A stretch of DNA of 64,000 bases from Vibrio pomeroyi (GCF_024347595.1 NZ_AP025506.1:3286001-3350000); one strand, 5' to 3'. Counted from the first letter of the stretch, positions 40,004 to 50,625 are shown. Translations and numbers: made by a program. Notes: a model not told the origin generated them from the sequence alone.

Positions 40004-41521
40004 TTATTTCGCACGTTCTATCTCTCGATGCACTTGATTCATCGATTTTGCCCAAGGTTCCAACTGTTGAAGGGGTTTTGATAACGCACTTACCGCGTCT
40101 CTCGCCACTTGAATCGTTGGGTAATCTTGATAAGTGATAATAAACCACTTGATGTCGTTACGAAGTGTTGGGTAGATACGAACCTTGTTCTCAAGGTCAT
40201 ACTCTTCAATGAAGGATTGCACATCTTCCAGTGAGGTCATCGCACTCAACTGCAAGGTATACGCGCGTGGCGAGATAGCTTGTAACTCTTCACGAGCAAA
40301 TGAGAAGGTGATCTTTTTGGTCGGTGGCGTTGAATCAGTTAGGTCTGACTCTTCATCGACTGTTGGTTGTGGCTCGGCTTGTGCTGCATCAGGTTGTGCG
40401 CTAACCGCTGCCCCTGTGTTTTCCTCAACAGCCGCGTCAATCGCGCTAGTATCAGCACTCTCCGGTTTATCATCAAGCAGAGCATCAACCACGTCAGAGG
40501 TGATCACAACGCGTTGCTGATCTTGTTCGACTTCCCCAACACTCGCGGTATCTTCAACAACAGTTGGTGGCAGAGACGAGCTATCATCATCGGCACCTTG
40601 GTAACTCATGTCGGTTTCAGCTTCAGAATCAACAGATCCATCAACGCCAGCTTGTTCAGTGCCGCTTTCCACTTCAAAGGTTGGAATAGCGGTCTGTTCA
40701 ATCGGTGCGATAAGCGACTGCGCCTTATCGTCTGGTGTTGGTTGACTGAACATCCACCAATAACCACCACCAATTAACAACAGCAACAAGGCCACCACAA
40801 TCGCGATATTGATTGGTGAGCCAATGATTGAGCGAATAATAATCCTTTTTTCCACTTTCAATTCTCCTAAAGCCATTAACTCGCCGGGCAGAGGTTGCGC
40901 TTTACTAAACGCACGTCGCACGCGAGTTTCAGACTCATCATCAACATATCGAATCACCAGTGATTCAAAGAAATGTTCAGCTTCTGGTTGCGAAAGGTCA
41001 TCGATCTCGAGATCGATAGGCTTGAGTGGTTGGCCGTAACTCAGACGTGTTAATAGCGTGTCTAAGTGACCCGTATCCGAGAAGAGAACGATATTGATCG
41101 TCCATTGAGGGTTTGATTGAGCTTCCAGTACCAACATCCATAATTCGGATACCAATAGCTCAGAGAGTCGGTGGGCATCATCAACAACGATAACCACATT
41201 ACACGCATCCCCATCCAGTAGCCGAGTGAGGCTATCTGATAAAGAGTCATGTTGATTAAAGAGTGGATCGGAAACAATTTGGCTAAGAATAAGCGCACGG
41301 CGTTGTTGATCGTCTTGGCTTGGGTGACAAAGCAGTAAGCACTGATTTTTTTCTGTCGACCACGCTTCAAGATAACGCTGAGCTAACCAAGAACGGCCCG
41401 AGCCAGTTTTACCAGCAACCGTGACTAGGTTTGAACCAAAGTTAGTCAAAAGCTGTAAGCGCTCTAGCAGCTCAACTTGAGATTCTAACTCTAATACTCT
41501 TAATTCATGAGCCAAACTCAT
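40004..41521 (-). CDS. damX: DamX, cell-division SPOR-domain protein
   Basis: The 505-residue protein has an N-terminal AAA/ExeA-like ATPase domain (about 20-210, Walker A GKTGSGRS at 37-44, VVDDAH at 112-117) and a transmembrane helix (about 237-257). A low-complexity acidic periplasmic linker (260-400) and a C-terminal SPOR domain (about 415-495) that binds denuded peptidoglycan at the septum follow. Vibrio DamX keeps an ATPase domain that the E. coli protein has largely lost. Confidence 0.92.
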   Translation of the reverse strand: MSLAHELRVLELESQVELLERLQLLTNFGSNLVTVAGKTGSGRSWLAQRYLEAWSTEKNQCLLLCHPSQDDQQRRALILSQIVSDPLFNQHDSLSDSLTRLLDGDACNVVIVVDDAHRLSELLVSELWMLVLEAQSNPQWTINIVLFSDTGHLDTLLTRLSYGQPLKPIDLEIDDLSQPEAEHFFESLVIRYVDDESETRVRRAFSKAQPLPGELMALGELKVEKRIIIRSIIGSPINIAIVVALLLLLIGGGYWWMFSQPTPDDKAQSLIAPIEQTAIPTFEVESGTEQAGVDGSVDSEAETDMSYQGADDDSSSLPPTVVEDTASVGEVEQDQQRVVITSDVVDALLDDKPESADTSAIDAAVEENTGAAVSAQPDAAQAEPQPTVDEESDLTDSTPPTKKITFSFAREELQAISPRAYTLQLSAMTSLEDVQSFIEEYDLENKVRIYPTLRNDIKWFIITYQDYPTIQVARDAVSALSKPLQQLEPWAKSMNQVHREIERAK

Positions 41522-41600
41522 TGGGGATCCCTACTGATAAGATCGATCAGTAAAACGCTTCAGTTGCCTAGAGTTTAACTAGGCAACCTCACAACCAAAT

Positions 41601-42689
41601 TTAAAGAGTACGGCAGAAATCGATCGCTTGTTTAATGATGTCTTGAGGCACATCAGCGACCACTTCAGCAGTACCAATACTTGTTGGCAATACCAAACGT
41701 AACTGACCAGACAGCACTTTTTTATCACGCATCATGTGCTTCATAAAGTCTTCAAAAGACATGCTTTCTGGCGTATGGATTGGCAGTTTCGCATTCTTGA
41801 GTATAGAAATAATTCGCTCAAGTTGCTGCTGAGAGATCAGTCCCTGTAATTGAGCAGTTTTCGCTGCCATTACAGTGCCTGACGACACAGCTTCACCATG
41901 TAGCCAATTACCATAGCCTAGTTCTGCTTCGATCGCATGACCAAATGTATGACCTAGGTTCAATAACGCTCTGATTCCTGACTCTTTTTCATCTAGAGCC
42001 ACCACTTCTGCCTTAATTGCACAACAACGAGCAATTGCGGTAATCAGTGCCTCTTCATCAAGTTGATAAAGTTTCTCTAGATTTTTTTCCAACCAATCAA
42101 AGAAGGCTTCATCGTAAATGATGCCGTATTTGATCACCTCAGCAATACCCGCTGCAAACTCACGCTCAGGAAGCGTTGATAAACAGTTAGTATCGATGAT
42201 GACAGATTTCGGTTGGTAAAAAGCGCCGATCATATTCTTACCAAGGGGATGGTTTACTGCGGTTTTACCACCTACAGAAGAGTCCACTTGAGAAAGAAGT
42301 GTCGTTGGGATTTGAATGAAATCAATACCGCGCTGGTAACAAGAAGCAGCAAAACCGACCAAGTCACCGATAACACCACCACCTAAAGCAATCACCACCA
42401 CATCGCGGCTGTAATTTCCTTCAAGCATGTAGCTCATCACTGAATTGAACGTTTCAAGGGTTTTGTACTGTTCACCGTCTGGCAACTCTAAAAGAGAAGT
42501 CTGACAGCCAACTTGATCCAATAGCGATAAAATTTTATCAGCATAAAGAGGCGCTACTGTCACATTACTGATAACAACAACTTTCTGTTTGCCTGATAAA
42601 AAAGAAAGGTACGCCGGGTCTTCAAATAACCCGGCGCCAATAGAGATTGGGTAGCTACGCTCAGCTAGATTGACCGTAATCCGTTCCAT
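41601..42689 (-). CDS. aroB: 3-dehydroquinate synthase
   Basis: The 362-residue protein has the NAD-binding block [18 protein letters not shown] and the metal region [23 protein letters not shown] sequence near residue 140, then GHTFGHAIE with a zinc histidine. It makes 3-dehydroquinate from DAHP in the shikimate pathway. It follows aroK by 25 bases, so the two form a co-transcribed pair. Confidence 0.97.
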   Translation of the reverse strand: MERITVNLAERSYPISIGAGLFEDPAYLSFLSGKQKVVVISNVTVAPLYADKILSLLDQVGCQTSLLELPDGEQYKTLETFNSVMSYMLEGNYSRDVVVIALGGGVIGDLVGFAASCYQRGIDFIQIPTTLLSQVDSSVGGKTAVNHPLGKNMIGAFYQPKSVIIDTNCLSTLPEREFAAGIAEVIKYGIIYDEAFFDWLEKNLEKLYQLDEEALITAIARCCAIKAEVVALDEKESGIRALLNLGHTFGHAIEAELGYGNWLHGEAVSSGTVMAAKTAQLQGLISQQQLERIISILKNAKLPIHTPESMSFEDFMKHMMRDKKVLSGQLRLVLPTSIGTAEVVADVPQDIIKQAIDFCRTL

Positions 42690-42714
42690 GGGTTTGCTCT
42701 CCGAAAAAATGAAC

Positions 42715-43233
42715 TTAACGTTCTTCTAGCATTTTTACGATCTGGTTGGCTACCACTTTTGCACTTTGGTCGTCAGTACGAACTGTGTAGTCCGCCACTT
42801 CTTCGTATAGTGCGTTGCGAGATACAGCTAGATCTTCTAGCACATCACGCGGGTTGTCTGTTTGAAGTAGAGGGCGTTTCTTGTCGCGGTTAGTGCGAGC
42901 AAGTTGCTTTTCAATTGTTGTCTCTAGGTATACAACAATGCCTCGTGCAGATAGACGGTTACGGTTTTCTTTGCTCAGCACTGAACCACCGCCTGTCGCA
43001 AGAACAATACCTTGTTCTTCTGTCAGATCGTTGATTACAGATTCTTCGCGCTTACGGAAACCATCTTCGCCCTCAACATCAAAAACCCATGCGATGTCTG
43101 CGCCAGTGCGCTCTTCGATCACAGTGTCAGAGTCTAAAAACTCCATATGAAGTTGGGAAGCTAGGTGTCTACCAATTGTACTTTTGCCGGCGCCCATTGG
43201 GCCAACAAGAAAAATATTGCGTTTCTCAGCCAT
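42715..43233 (-). CDS. aroK: Shikimate kinase I
   Basis: This 172-residue kinase begins [20 protein letters not shown], with P-loop G11-T19. The shikimate-binding D/R residues lie in [10 protein letters not shown] and FRKREE, GGGSVL follows, and the lid is near RDKKRPLLQ. It phosphorylates shikimate. It precedes aroB and follows pilQ after a structured 176-base spacer. Confidence 0.97.
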   Translation of the reverse strand: MAEKRNIFLVGPMGAGKSTIGRHLASQLHMEFLDSDTVIEERTGADIAWVFDVEGEDGFRKREESVINDLTEEQGIVLATGGGSVLSKENRNRLSARGIVVYLETTIEKQLARTNRDKKRPLLQTDNPRDVLEDLAVSRNALYEEVADYTVRTDDQSAKVVANQIVKMLEER

Positions 43234-43314
43234 GTTTTTAGCAGTAATTTACAACGTTAATTCAATGACATCGCCACAAGGTAGGTCAGTACAAGTACTG
43301 AAATTAAAAGGCCC

Positions 43315-43377
43315 GTGGCACCGATTCCTCACAGATAATTCGTGATAAGACCCGAAATTATCAAGGTTAGGTGCCAC
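43315..43377 (-). promoter_or_regulatory. Nested inverted repeats in the pilQ-aroK spacer
   Basis: An outer perfect 8-bp pair GTGGCACC/GGTGCCAC (43315-43322 with 43370-43377) encloses an inner 7-bp pair GATAATT/AATTATC (43334-43340 with 43356-43362). No T run follows. It is a long hairpin between pilQ and aroK of unknown role, perhaps mRNA processing. Confidence 0.55.
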
Positions 43378-43409
43378 TAATGCAACTTTATTTTTAATCT
43401 AATTGTTCA

Positions 43410-45128
43410 TTACTGAATCACAACTTTAGGCGTGACAAAAATAAGCAGTTCACTTTTGCCCACATTTTCGTAGCTGCGACGGAACAATGCACCTAACAAA
43501 GGCAGGTCTCCTAACACAGGAACTTTATCGACTGTGCTACTCACGCTGTGTTGAAATATCCCACCAAGAACGACCGTTTCACCATTATTAACAAGCACTT
43601 GCGTACCTATTCTTTGGGTGTCTATCGCGACCGCTTCCCCAGTTCCGGTTTTCACCACTTGGCCAGGTCTATCTTGAGTCACACTCAAATCCAACACCAA
43701 GCGATTGTCGGGCGTTATCTGCGGCGTCACTTTAAGACTCAATACTGCTTTCTTAAATGCGACCGATGTAGCACCACTTGAAGAGGACTCTAAGTAAGGA
43801 ATTTCAGTACCTTGCTCAATATAAGCGGGCTTTTTATTGGTGGTGATTAAGCGTGGGCTAGAAATAATCTCAGCTTTCGACTCTTGTTGCAGTGCCGACA
43901 GTTCAAGGTCGAGCAACGTATCCGAGCCAAGCTTGGCCACCTGAAAGGCAATGCTCGATGCATTCGGCGATGTCGCACCCAAGTTAACGTTGAGGTAGTC
44001 ATCAATCGCACTATTACCGCCATCATCGTCATACGGTGTTATTTGTGATGGATGATTACCTTCAATTGAACCGCCAACGGTGAAGCTTCCGTTAGTCGAG
44101 GAAACACCCCAGCGCACGCCAAGCTCATCAAGATTACCTTCGGTGACGGTCACGATACGCGCCTCTATCTGTACCTGCTTTACTGGGATATCCAAGGATT
44201 CAATGATGCCTTGTATCACCGCAATGTTCTCTTCCAACTCACGAATCAATAAAGAGTTAGTGCGCTCATCAATGGTAATCGAACCGCGATCAGACAACAT
44301 ACTCACGGCCCCCTCACCGCCAATCATGTCAGCGATGTCGGTGGCTTTAGCAAAATTGATCTTGATGATTTCTGACTTGAGCTCACCCAACTCCTCTTCC
44401 AAACGAGATTTCTCGAGCGCTTGCTGCTCTCGAAGATCCAACTCAGCTTTCGGAGCAACCAAGATGACATTGCCATCCACACGCTTATCCAAGCCTTTAA
44501 CTTGTAAGATAATGTCGAGAACTTGCTGCCAAGGTACGCCATCTAAACGTAAAGTCAGATTCCCCGCGACCGAATCAGACACGACAAGATTGAAGTCGTT
44601 GTAGTCAGCGATCAACTGAAGGACGTTTCGTACTGGGATATCTTGGAAGTTAATTGAGATCAGCTTACCCTCTTTCTCTAGGATGTTTTTCTCAGCGGTC
44701 GTTTCATCGATAACCGGCTTACTGATCACCACCTCAATGAAGCGACCTTTTAGGTTGTATTCATACTGGTAGTCATTATTGATGGTCGCGAGAAGCCGAG
44801 TGCTCGGTGTCTCTTTGTAGACTTCAATCCCTTCAACTAAGGTGGCGAAATCTTTCACATCCAGAAGGTAGAGTTTGTCGTCATCAACCTGAGTATTAAG
44901 TAACTCTATACTCAAGCCTTCCTGAGCACGCTGCACATCGACCACCGCAGTGGTGGTGGCTAGCTCAATAATGATGACGGCCTCTTTATCCTTATTAACC
45001 CTAAAATCAATATTCTCTAATTTATTAGGCAAGCTCTCTGCGTGGCTAGGCACGCTAAAAACCAACATCACAGACACAGCAAAACCTTGTAAAGCCTTAC
45101 TCATTAACCCACTTATTCCTTTATTCAT
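43410..45128 (-). CDS. pilQ: Type IV pilus secretin PilQ
   Basis: The 572-residue protein has a signal peptide ending SHA, AMIN-like repeats (about 35-140), a STN/secretin N domain (ISINFQDIPVRNVLQLIADY, about 155-215), N1 (NFAKATDIADMI) and a C-terminal secretin domain (VQIEARIVTV, GTEIPYLESSSSG, PQITPDNRLVLDLSV, VPVLGDLPLLGALFR). It forms the outer-membrane channel for the type IV (competence) pilus. It is the last gene of pilMNOPQ. Confidence 0.95.
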   Translation of the reverse strand: MNKGISGLMSKALQGFAVSVMLVFSVPSHAESLPNKLENIDFRVNKDKEAVIIIELATTTAVVDVQRAQEGLSIELLNTQVDDDKLYLLDVKDFATLVEGIEVYKETPSTRLLATINNDYQYEYNLKGRFIEVVISKPVIDETTAEKNILEKEGKLISINFQDIPVRNVLQLIADYNDFNLVVSDSVAGNLTLRLDGVPWQQVLDIILQVKGLDKRVDGNVILVAPKAELDLREQQALEKSRLEEELGELKSEIIKINFAKATDIADMIGGEGAVSMLSDRGSITIDERTNSLLIRELEENIAVIQGIIESLDIPVKQVQIEARIVTVTEGNLDELGVRWGVSSTNGSFTVGGSIEGNHPSQITPYDDDGGNSAIDDYLNVNLGATSPNASSIAFQVAKLGSDTLLDLELSALQQESKAEIISSPRLITTNKKPAYIEQGTEIPYLESSSSGATSVAFKKAVLSLKVTPQITPDNRLVLDLSVTQDRPGQVVKTGTGEAVAIDTQRIGTQVLVNNGETVVLGGIFQHSVSSTVDKVPVLGDLPLLGALFRRSYENVGKSELLIFVTPKVVIQ

Positions 45129-45163
45129 ATTTACATCTCATATCCACATCATGTGACATTGGT

Positions 45164-45682
45164 TTACTTCAGAGCCAGCCTAACGTTGCGCTTATGCCAA
45201 CAACCTAAGCCATCTGGAAGAGTTTCATTAATCTGAACGTACTGGCTCGTCACCTTAGTAACTCGGCCATTGTTTAGGCCGATAAACTGGCCTTTCTTGA
45301 CGTTTACCACGTTGCCTTTCGGTGTTTGCACTAGCCCAAACACACTTGACCCACTGCCCATCACGCCTCTCAAACGCAACTTGCTGAGTGGGTACTTCTC
45401 TAACTTTCCGTTACGAGAGCGAGCGCTAGGTTGCCAGCAGTCTTTCTTAACCAAGGGCTGGTTTTGCACAATGGCTTCTTTAGGGAGTTCAAAGGGAGGA
45501 CGAAAGGCTCGGCGCTGATAAGTCGCGGCCAAGAACTCAGTCGCAGGGACAAGTTGCTCGACGTCTTTTCTCGCCTTGGCTTCAACCTGCACCACAAAAT
45601 CTTCAAGTGAATCTTGATTGGCTTTACAGCCTGACAGCGCAAGCAGCAACACGATTGAGTAAAACGCGCTATTGGGTTTCAT
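45164..45682 (-). CDS. pilP: Type IV pilus assembly lipoprotein PilP
   Basis: This 172-residue protein has a signal and lipobox LALSGC, then the PilP pattern (VKKDCWQPSARSRNGKLEKY, MGSGSSVFGLVQTPKGNV). It links the inner-membrane PilMNO platform to PilQ. Of two adjacent ATGs, the second (45680-45682) is six bases from GGAGG and is chosen. It overlaps pilO by 14 bases. Lipid attachment is inferred from the lipobox. Confidence 0.93.
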   Translation of the reverse strand: MKPNSAFYSIVLLLALSGCKANQDSLEDFVVQVEAKARKDVEQLVPATEFLAATYQRRAFRPPFELPKEAIVQNQPLVKKDCWQPSARSRNGKLEKYPLSKLRLRGVMGSGSSVFGLVQTPKGNVVNVKKGQFIGLNNGRVTKVTSQYVQINETLPDGLGCWHKRNVRLALK

Positions 45683-46280
45683 CATTGACCTCCGATTTAA
45701 ACTGGTAGGTATAAGCTCGAACCCTAAAGTGCAGCGTGCTACTTTCTTGACTGACTCGCTGCCAGTTCACATCATCAAAGCTAATGATGCGCGGCAGCTT
45801 GGCGATAGCCGCTGAGAAGTCACCAATCTCATGGTAGTCACCCGTCAGTTCGATATTGAGCGGTAAACGATAGAGGAACTCCTTGTTCTGTTTTTGCCCC
45901 CAATCGATTCGAGTGAAGGTCAACGAATTATCCAAGCCGAGTTCATTCACAGACGCCAACATACTGGCCAGCTCTTTTTGAACGGGCAGCTGCTCCAACA
46001 GATAATCGTAGCGACTGGTTAGCTCATCCAACTGGCTCTGCAATTTAGGTAAGGCCGCAACCTTGTTGGCCTTTATTCGCAAGGTCGTCTTTAAGGTTTG
46101 TTCTTGTTGCTTCATCTGTTGCAGTTCATCGTCGAGTGGCAATACATAAAGCCAAGTGCCGACACCTTGGATTAATATCATCAACACCAGAATGACCAAG
46201 AGCTGGGGTAGCAACGGCCACTCGGTGATCTCATCAACATCAAGATCCTGAAAACTCATCCAATTTTGAAAGTTAGCCAT
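45669..46280 (-). CDS. pilO: Type IV pilus inner-membrane protein PilO
   Basis: The 203-residue protein has a short cytoplasmic N-terminus, one transmembrane helix (about 24-45, LLPQLLVILVLMILIQGVG), a coiled coil (about 50-100) and a ferredoxin-like domain (LNIELTGDYHEIGDFSAAIA). PilO dimerises with PilN in the alignment complex. It overlaps both neighbours, pilN by eight bases and pilP by 14. Confidence 0.94.
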   Translation of the reverse strand: MANFQNWMSFQDLDVDEITEWPLLPQLLVILVLMILIQGVGTWLYVLPLDDELQQMKQQEQTLKTTLRIKANKVAALPKLQSQLDELTSRYDYLLEQLPVQKELASMLASVNELGLDNSLTFTRIDWGQKQNKEFLYRLPLNIELTGDYHEIGDFSAAIAKLPRIISFDDVNWQRVSQESSTLHFRVRAYTYQFKSEVNDETQ

Positions 46281-46872
46281 GATTCGCCTCCTTCCCTTTA
46301 CGGTTCGCCGTGGTGCTTTCTAAAGAAACGGGACTGAAAACAAAAGAGACCTTGAAGGTCTGGAACTCTTTATTGAAGCGCTTACGGTTATGAACGATAG
46401 AGTGCATCTCAACCCCTTCCAGAGAATCAGATCGTTCTAGGTTGTCCAACATAGTGGCGAGACGAGCCGTACTGTCGCTGATGCCCGACATCTCAATCTC
46501 CTGACCATTCATCTTTATCTTGTCGACATACACGCCCTCAGGAATCAGCTCCGGCATCAGGTTCATGAAATCGGTGGTCTTATTGCGCCCAAGCTGCAAA
46601 GACTCCACCACATCCAGTCGAGTGAGAATGGCTTTGTGCTCTTGCTCGGCGATTTTTAATGACTGAATCTGTCGATCAAGCTCAGCGATGTATTGATTGA
46701 GATAATTAAGGCGCGCTTGCTGCTTGGCTTGTTGGTCGTGAAAGTAGTTACCGACCGCCCATTGCCCACCAAGCGCAATGATGACACCGAGAATGACTAG
46801 ATGAACAAAACGCTTTTTGTGTTGAGCCCGAATCTCATCGCGCCAAGGCAGCAGGTTAATTTGATGCAACAT
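46273..46872 (-). CDS. pilN: Type IV pilus inner-membrane protein PilN
   Basis: The 199-residue protein begins MLHQINLLPWRDEIRAQHKK; the INLLPWR motif is the PilM-binding peptide. A transmembrane helix (about 23-42), a coiled coil and a ferredoxin-like domain follow. The frame is open nine codons earlier, but the ATG at 46870-46872 gives the canonical INLLPWR start. It overlaps the end of pilM by 17 bases. Confidence 0.94.
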   Translation of the reverse strand: MLHQINLLPWRDEIRAQHKKRFVHLVILGVIIALGGQWAVGNYFHDQQAKQQARLNYLNQYIAELDRQIQSLKIAEQEHKAILTRLDVVESLQLGRNKTTDFMNLMPELIPEGVYVDKIKMNGQEIEMSGISDSTARLATMLDNLERSDSLEGVEMHSIVHNRKRFNKEFQTFKVSFVFSPVSLESTTANRKGKEANHG

Positions 46873-47881
46873 GCTTCTCTCCCTGCCACTTAAGTCCACT
46901 CATCGCCATACCTGCGGCAATGCCAAAGTGTTGCCAGTCCATCGGCAGTCGACGTCGCTTCGCCACCTTGTTCTCAAACAGAGACAAAGGGTTGAGCGAC
47001 TCACAGCTCAGCTGAAAATGGTGCTCTAGCTCTTCAGTGACCATCGGAATACTGGCTCCCTCGCCCATTAGCCAGATCCCTGAAATAGGCTGAAGTGCAT
47101 TAACTGAAGAATAGAGCTGCAACTGACGCTTGAGCTTTTCGATCAAATTGACAATAAATCGGTGGGTATCTTCAGCCGTGCCGAACACGCCTTCTATATC
47201 ACTCGGGTTATCCGAGCTTCGAAGATCTTGCGTACCAAAGGCGATATCTTTATAGAAAGGTGCTGAACTCTGCGGGATAACCCCTAGCGAGGTTTGGTCG
47301 ATTCCAACATCCACCAGCAACCAGTTCTTCTTATCGGGATACAAGCGCGAAGCCAATTGCCAAATATTAAGCAGCCCATGCGCCTGCGTATCGACGACCA
47401 CAGGTTTAAAACCCACTTTCGTTAGTGCATCTGCTCGGCTATCGACCACTTCCTTGCGAGTGGCATACACCTGATAACTGCTTGTCGATCCTTTACCAAA
47501 TCGTTTGTCTTCCAGCTTTACAAAATCTAAACTCAGCTCCTCGATAGGAAAGGGAGACTGGTGAGCGAAGGTTTGATAGATCGAAAACTCTTTTTCTCTG
47601 TCTTCTAACTCACTCTCTATTTGCAGTACTTTGCTGATCACTGTGTTATCAGGTACCGAAATGGCGACGTTGCGACAGCCAAAAGGCAGTCCTTTCCTAA
47701 GTTCTTTGAGTTTCTTAACAGTTTTCTGATACTCCAAAGTATGGTTAGCTGTAAAAATGTCGTCCGAAATCGGCAGCTCTTTGTATCCCACTAGGGCATA
47801 CAACTCCCCCACGGGTTTTAGTACCACGGCTTTGATGCTGTGATGATTTATATCTATACCTGTAATTAATGATGAACCCAT
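46856..47881 (-). CDS. pilM: Type IV pilus actin-like ATPase PilM
   Basis: This 341-residue protein begins MGSSLITGIDINHHSIKAVV, an actin-like nucleotide-binding start, with LLVDVGIDQTSLGV (phosphate 2 motif) and GIWLMGEGASIP. It is the cytoplasmic partner of PilN. The ATG at 47879-47881 has AGGAG eight bases upstream; the frame is open eight codons further. It is first in pilMNOPQ and divergent from mrcA. Confidence 0.94.
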   Translation of the reverse strand: MGSSLITGIDINHHSIKAVVLKPVGELYALVGYKELPISDDIFTANHTLEYQKTVKKLKELRKGLPFGCRNVAISVPDNTVISKVLQIESELEDREKEFSIYQTFAHQSPFPIEELSLDFVKLEDKRFGKGSTSSYQVYATRKEVVDSRADALTKVGFKPVVVDTQAHGLLNIWQLASRLYPDKKNWLLVDVGIDQTSLGVIPQSSAPFYKDIAFGTQDLRSSDNPSDIEGVFGTAEDTHRFIVNLIEKLKRQLQLYSSVNALQPISGIWLMGEGASIPMVTEELEHHFQLSCESLNPLSLFENKVAKRRRLPMDWQHFGIAAGMAMSGLKWQGEKHVASN

Positions 47882-48032
47882 GTGACCTAGCTCCTGAAGT
47901 GCCAAGCATTTCGTTGATTATCTAGGGGTTGTGATTATTAGTTAAATAAGCGTTAATAAACGAAAGCTAAGTTTTTAGCCTAGAGTACAAGGGTTTGCTG
48001 CTTATCAGCCTTAACTAATCAGGGATTATCCG

Positions 48033-50594
48033 GTGAAGTTCATAAAGCGATTATTCATATTTACATTGATTTGCATGATTCTTGGAGTCAGTACAATTTT
48101 CGGGTTTTATTATTACGTAAAACCAGAGTTGCCTGATGTTGCCACTTTGCGCGACGTAGAACTCCAAACGCCGATGCAAGTCTTCAGTCAAGACGGTAAG
48201 TTGATCTCTCAATTTGGTGAAAAGCGTCGTAATCCAGTCACTTATGACGAGATTCCTCGCCACTTAGTTGAGGCTTTGATTGCGACCGAAGATAGCCGTT
48301 TCTACGAACACCCAGGTATTGACCCAATCGGTATTACTCGTGCAGCGATCGTGGTTGCTATGTCGGGTTCTGCAAAACAAGGGGCGAGTACCATTACTCA
48401 GCAGCTTGCGCGTAACTTCTTCTTATCTAATGAGAAAAAGATCATGCGTAAGATTAAAGAGATCTTCATTGCGATCCACATTGAGCAACTGCTTAGCAAA
48501 GAAGAGATCATGGAGCTGTACGTAAACAAGATCTTCCTTGGCCACCGCTCATATGGTTTCGGCGCAGCAGCGCGTGTTTACTTCGGTAAGGATCTTCCGG
48601 ATCTAACACTAAGTGAACTAGCTACACTTGCGGGTATGCCAAAAGCACCATCGACAATGAACCCTATCTATTCTGTTGAACGTGCGACCAACCGTCGTAA
48701 CGTTGTATTACGTCGTATGTTGGACGAGCAATACATCACTCAAGCAGAGTTTGATGAAGCTCGCAGTGAAGAGCTTATCTCGAAGTACCACGGTGCAGAG
48801 ATTGAACTCAGTGCTCCGTATGTTGCAGAAGTTGCACGTGCTTGGATGGTGGAACGCTATGGCGAAGCCGCTTATACATCAGGCATGAAGGTCTACACGA
48901 CCGTTGATTCAAAACTACAGAAAGCAGCGAACCAAGCCGCGATTAAGAACCTGCTTGGCTACGATGAGCGTCACGGCTACCGTGGTGCTGAAAAAGTCTT
49001 ATGGCAAACCGAGCAATCAGCTTGGGATCATGAAAAGATCGTTAAACAGCTTAAATCTCAACCAACCTATGGTGACCTAGTCCCTGCGGTTGTGACTTCA
49101 GTTGATTCGAAAAGCGCTCAGGTTTGGGTTAAAAACCAAGGCGAGGGTACTATCGAATGGCAAGGCATGAACTGGGCTCGTAAGTTCCTAACAGACGACC
49201 GACAAGGCCCCGCTCCTTCGCAAGCAAAAGAGATTCTTGCTGTTGGTGAGCAAGTTTGGGTTCGTCATGAAGCCGTAACAGGTGACGAAGTCTCTGAAGA
49301 GCCGACAGAAGAGTCAGCGACAGCAGAATCGGAAACACCTGTTGTTTGGCGTCTAAGCCAAGTGCCCAATGCAAACACTGCATTTGTGGCAATGAACCCG
49401 AACAACGGCGCAGTATTGTCGATGGTGGGTGGCTTTAACTTCGTACACAACAAGTTCAACCGCGCGACGCAATCTATTCGTCAGGTTGGTTCTGGTATCA
49501 AACCATTTATCTATTCAGCAGCGATTGAGAAAGGCTTAACACTGGCTTCATTGATCAACGATGCACCGATTAACCAATGGGATAAGAGCCAAGGTACGGC
49601 ATGGCGACCAAAGAACTCGCCACCAACCTACGTTGGCCCAACTCGTTTACGTATTGGCTTAGCTCAATCGAAAAACGTAATGGCGGTACGTGTACTGCGT
49701 GAAGTTGGTTTGGATGATACTCGTAACTACCTAACTCGTTTCGGCTTTGATATTGATGAAGTACCTCGTTCTGAGACTATTGCGCTTGGTGCTGGTAGCT
49801 TAACACCTATGAAAGTAGCGCAAGGTTACTCAGTATTCGCTAACGGCGGTTACTACGTTGAACCTTTCTACATCAGCCGCGTTGAGACTCCATTTGGTGA
49901 GACTGAGTTTGAAGCGACACCTAAAGTCGTGTGTAAAGAAGATTGCAAACAGACTATTACTGCCGATCCAATGGCGGATGAGTTTGCCGAGCAAGACGTA
50001 GATGCGAAAGTTCAATACGCTCCTCAAGTTATCTCTGAGCAGAACGCTTTCCTTGTTCGTGAAATGATGTACAGCAACATCTGGGGTGGCGGTGACTGGA
50101 GCCAAGGTACGGGTTGGAATGGTACAGGCTGGCGTGCTCAACCATTGAAGCGTCGTGACATTGGTGGCAAAACAGGTACTACCAACGACTCGAAAGATAC
50201 TTGGTACAGCGGTTACGGCCCTGGCATGGTTGCAACGGTATGGGTTGGCTTTGATAACCACAACCGCAACCTAGGTCGCACTAAAGCGAACTCTAACCTT
50301 GGTAAGAACCAGATTACTGGTGCGGAAGCCGGTGCTAAGACAGCAGAACCAGCATGGGTAGACTTCATGGGCACGGCATTGGCAGGCGTTCCAGCACAAC
50401 GCAAAGAGATTCCAGAAAACATCGTTCGCGTTCGTATTGACCGTGATACCGGCTTACTGACCAACAAGTACGATAGCTCATCAATGTTTGAGTACTTCGA
50501 GAAAGGCACTGAGCCAACTGAGTACATCACTGAGCGTTTCAATGATGATATCTACTCCACCTCTTCAGGTGAAACGGTAGAAGAACTGTTCTAA
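48033..50594 (+). CDS. mrcA: Penicillin-binding protein 1A
   Basis: The 853-residue bifunctional class A PBP has an N-terminal membrane anchor (about 7-28), a GT51 glycosyltransferase domain with catalytic E86 (ATEDSRFYEHPG) and GASTITQQLARN, an OB-like insert (about 330-430), and a transpeptidase domain with S487-x2-K490, S546-K547-N548 and K713-TG. It polymerises and crosslinks peptidoglycan. The start is GTG at 48033 with AGGG eight bases upstream. It is divergent from pilM, as in many gammaproteobacteria. Confidence 0.96.
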   Translation: MKFIKRLFIFTLICMILGVSTIFGFYYYVKPELPDVATLRDVELQTPMQVFSQDGKLISQFGEKRRNPVTYDEIPRHLVEALIATEDSRFYEHPGIDPIGITRAAIVVAMSGSAKQGASTITQQLARNFFLSNEKKIMRKIKEIFIAIHIEQLLSKEEIMELYVNKIFLGHRSYGFGAAARVYFGKDLPDLTLSELATLAGMPKAPSTMNPIYSVERATNRRNVVLRRMLDEQYITQAEFDEARSEELISKYHGAEIELSAPYVAEVARAWMVERYGEAAYTSGMKVYTTVDSKLQKAANQAAIKNLLGYDERHGYRGAEKVLWQTEQSAWDHEKIVKQLKSQPTYGDLVPAVVTSVDSKSAQVWVKNQGEGTIEWQGMNWARKFLTDDRQGPAPSQAKEILAVGEQVWVRHEAVTGDEVSEEPTEESATAESETPVVWRLSQVPNANTAFVAMNPNNGAVLSMVGGFNFVHNKFNRATQSIRQVGSGIKPFIYSAAIEKGLTLASLINDAPINQWDKSQGTAWRPKNSPPTYVGPTRLRIGLAQSKNVMAVRVLREVGLDDTRNYLTRFGFDIDEVPRSETIALGAGSLTPMKVAQGYSVFANGGYYVEPFYISRVETPFGETEFEATPKVVCKEDCKQTITADPMADEFAEQDVDAKVQYAPQVISEQNAFLVREMMYSNIWGGGDWSQGTGWNGTGWRAQPLKRRDIGGKTGTTNDSKDTWYSGYGPGMVATVWVGFDNHNRNLGRTKANSNLGKNQITGAEAGAKTAEPAWVDFMGTALAGVPAQRKEIPENIVRVRIDRDTGLLTNKYDSSSMFEYFEKGTEPTEYITERFNDDIYSTSSGETVEELF

Positions 50595-50625
50595 GCAGTT
50601 CTTTGAACCTAGCAACATAAGCAAA

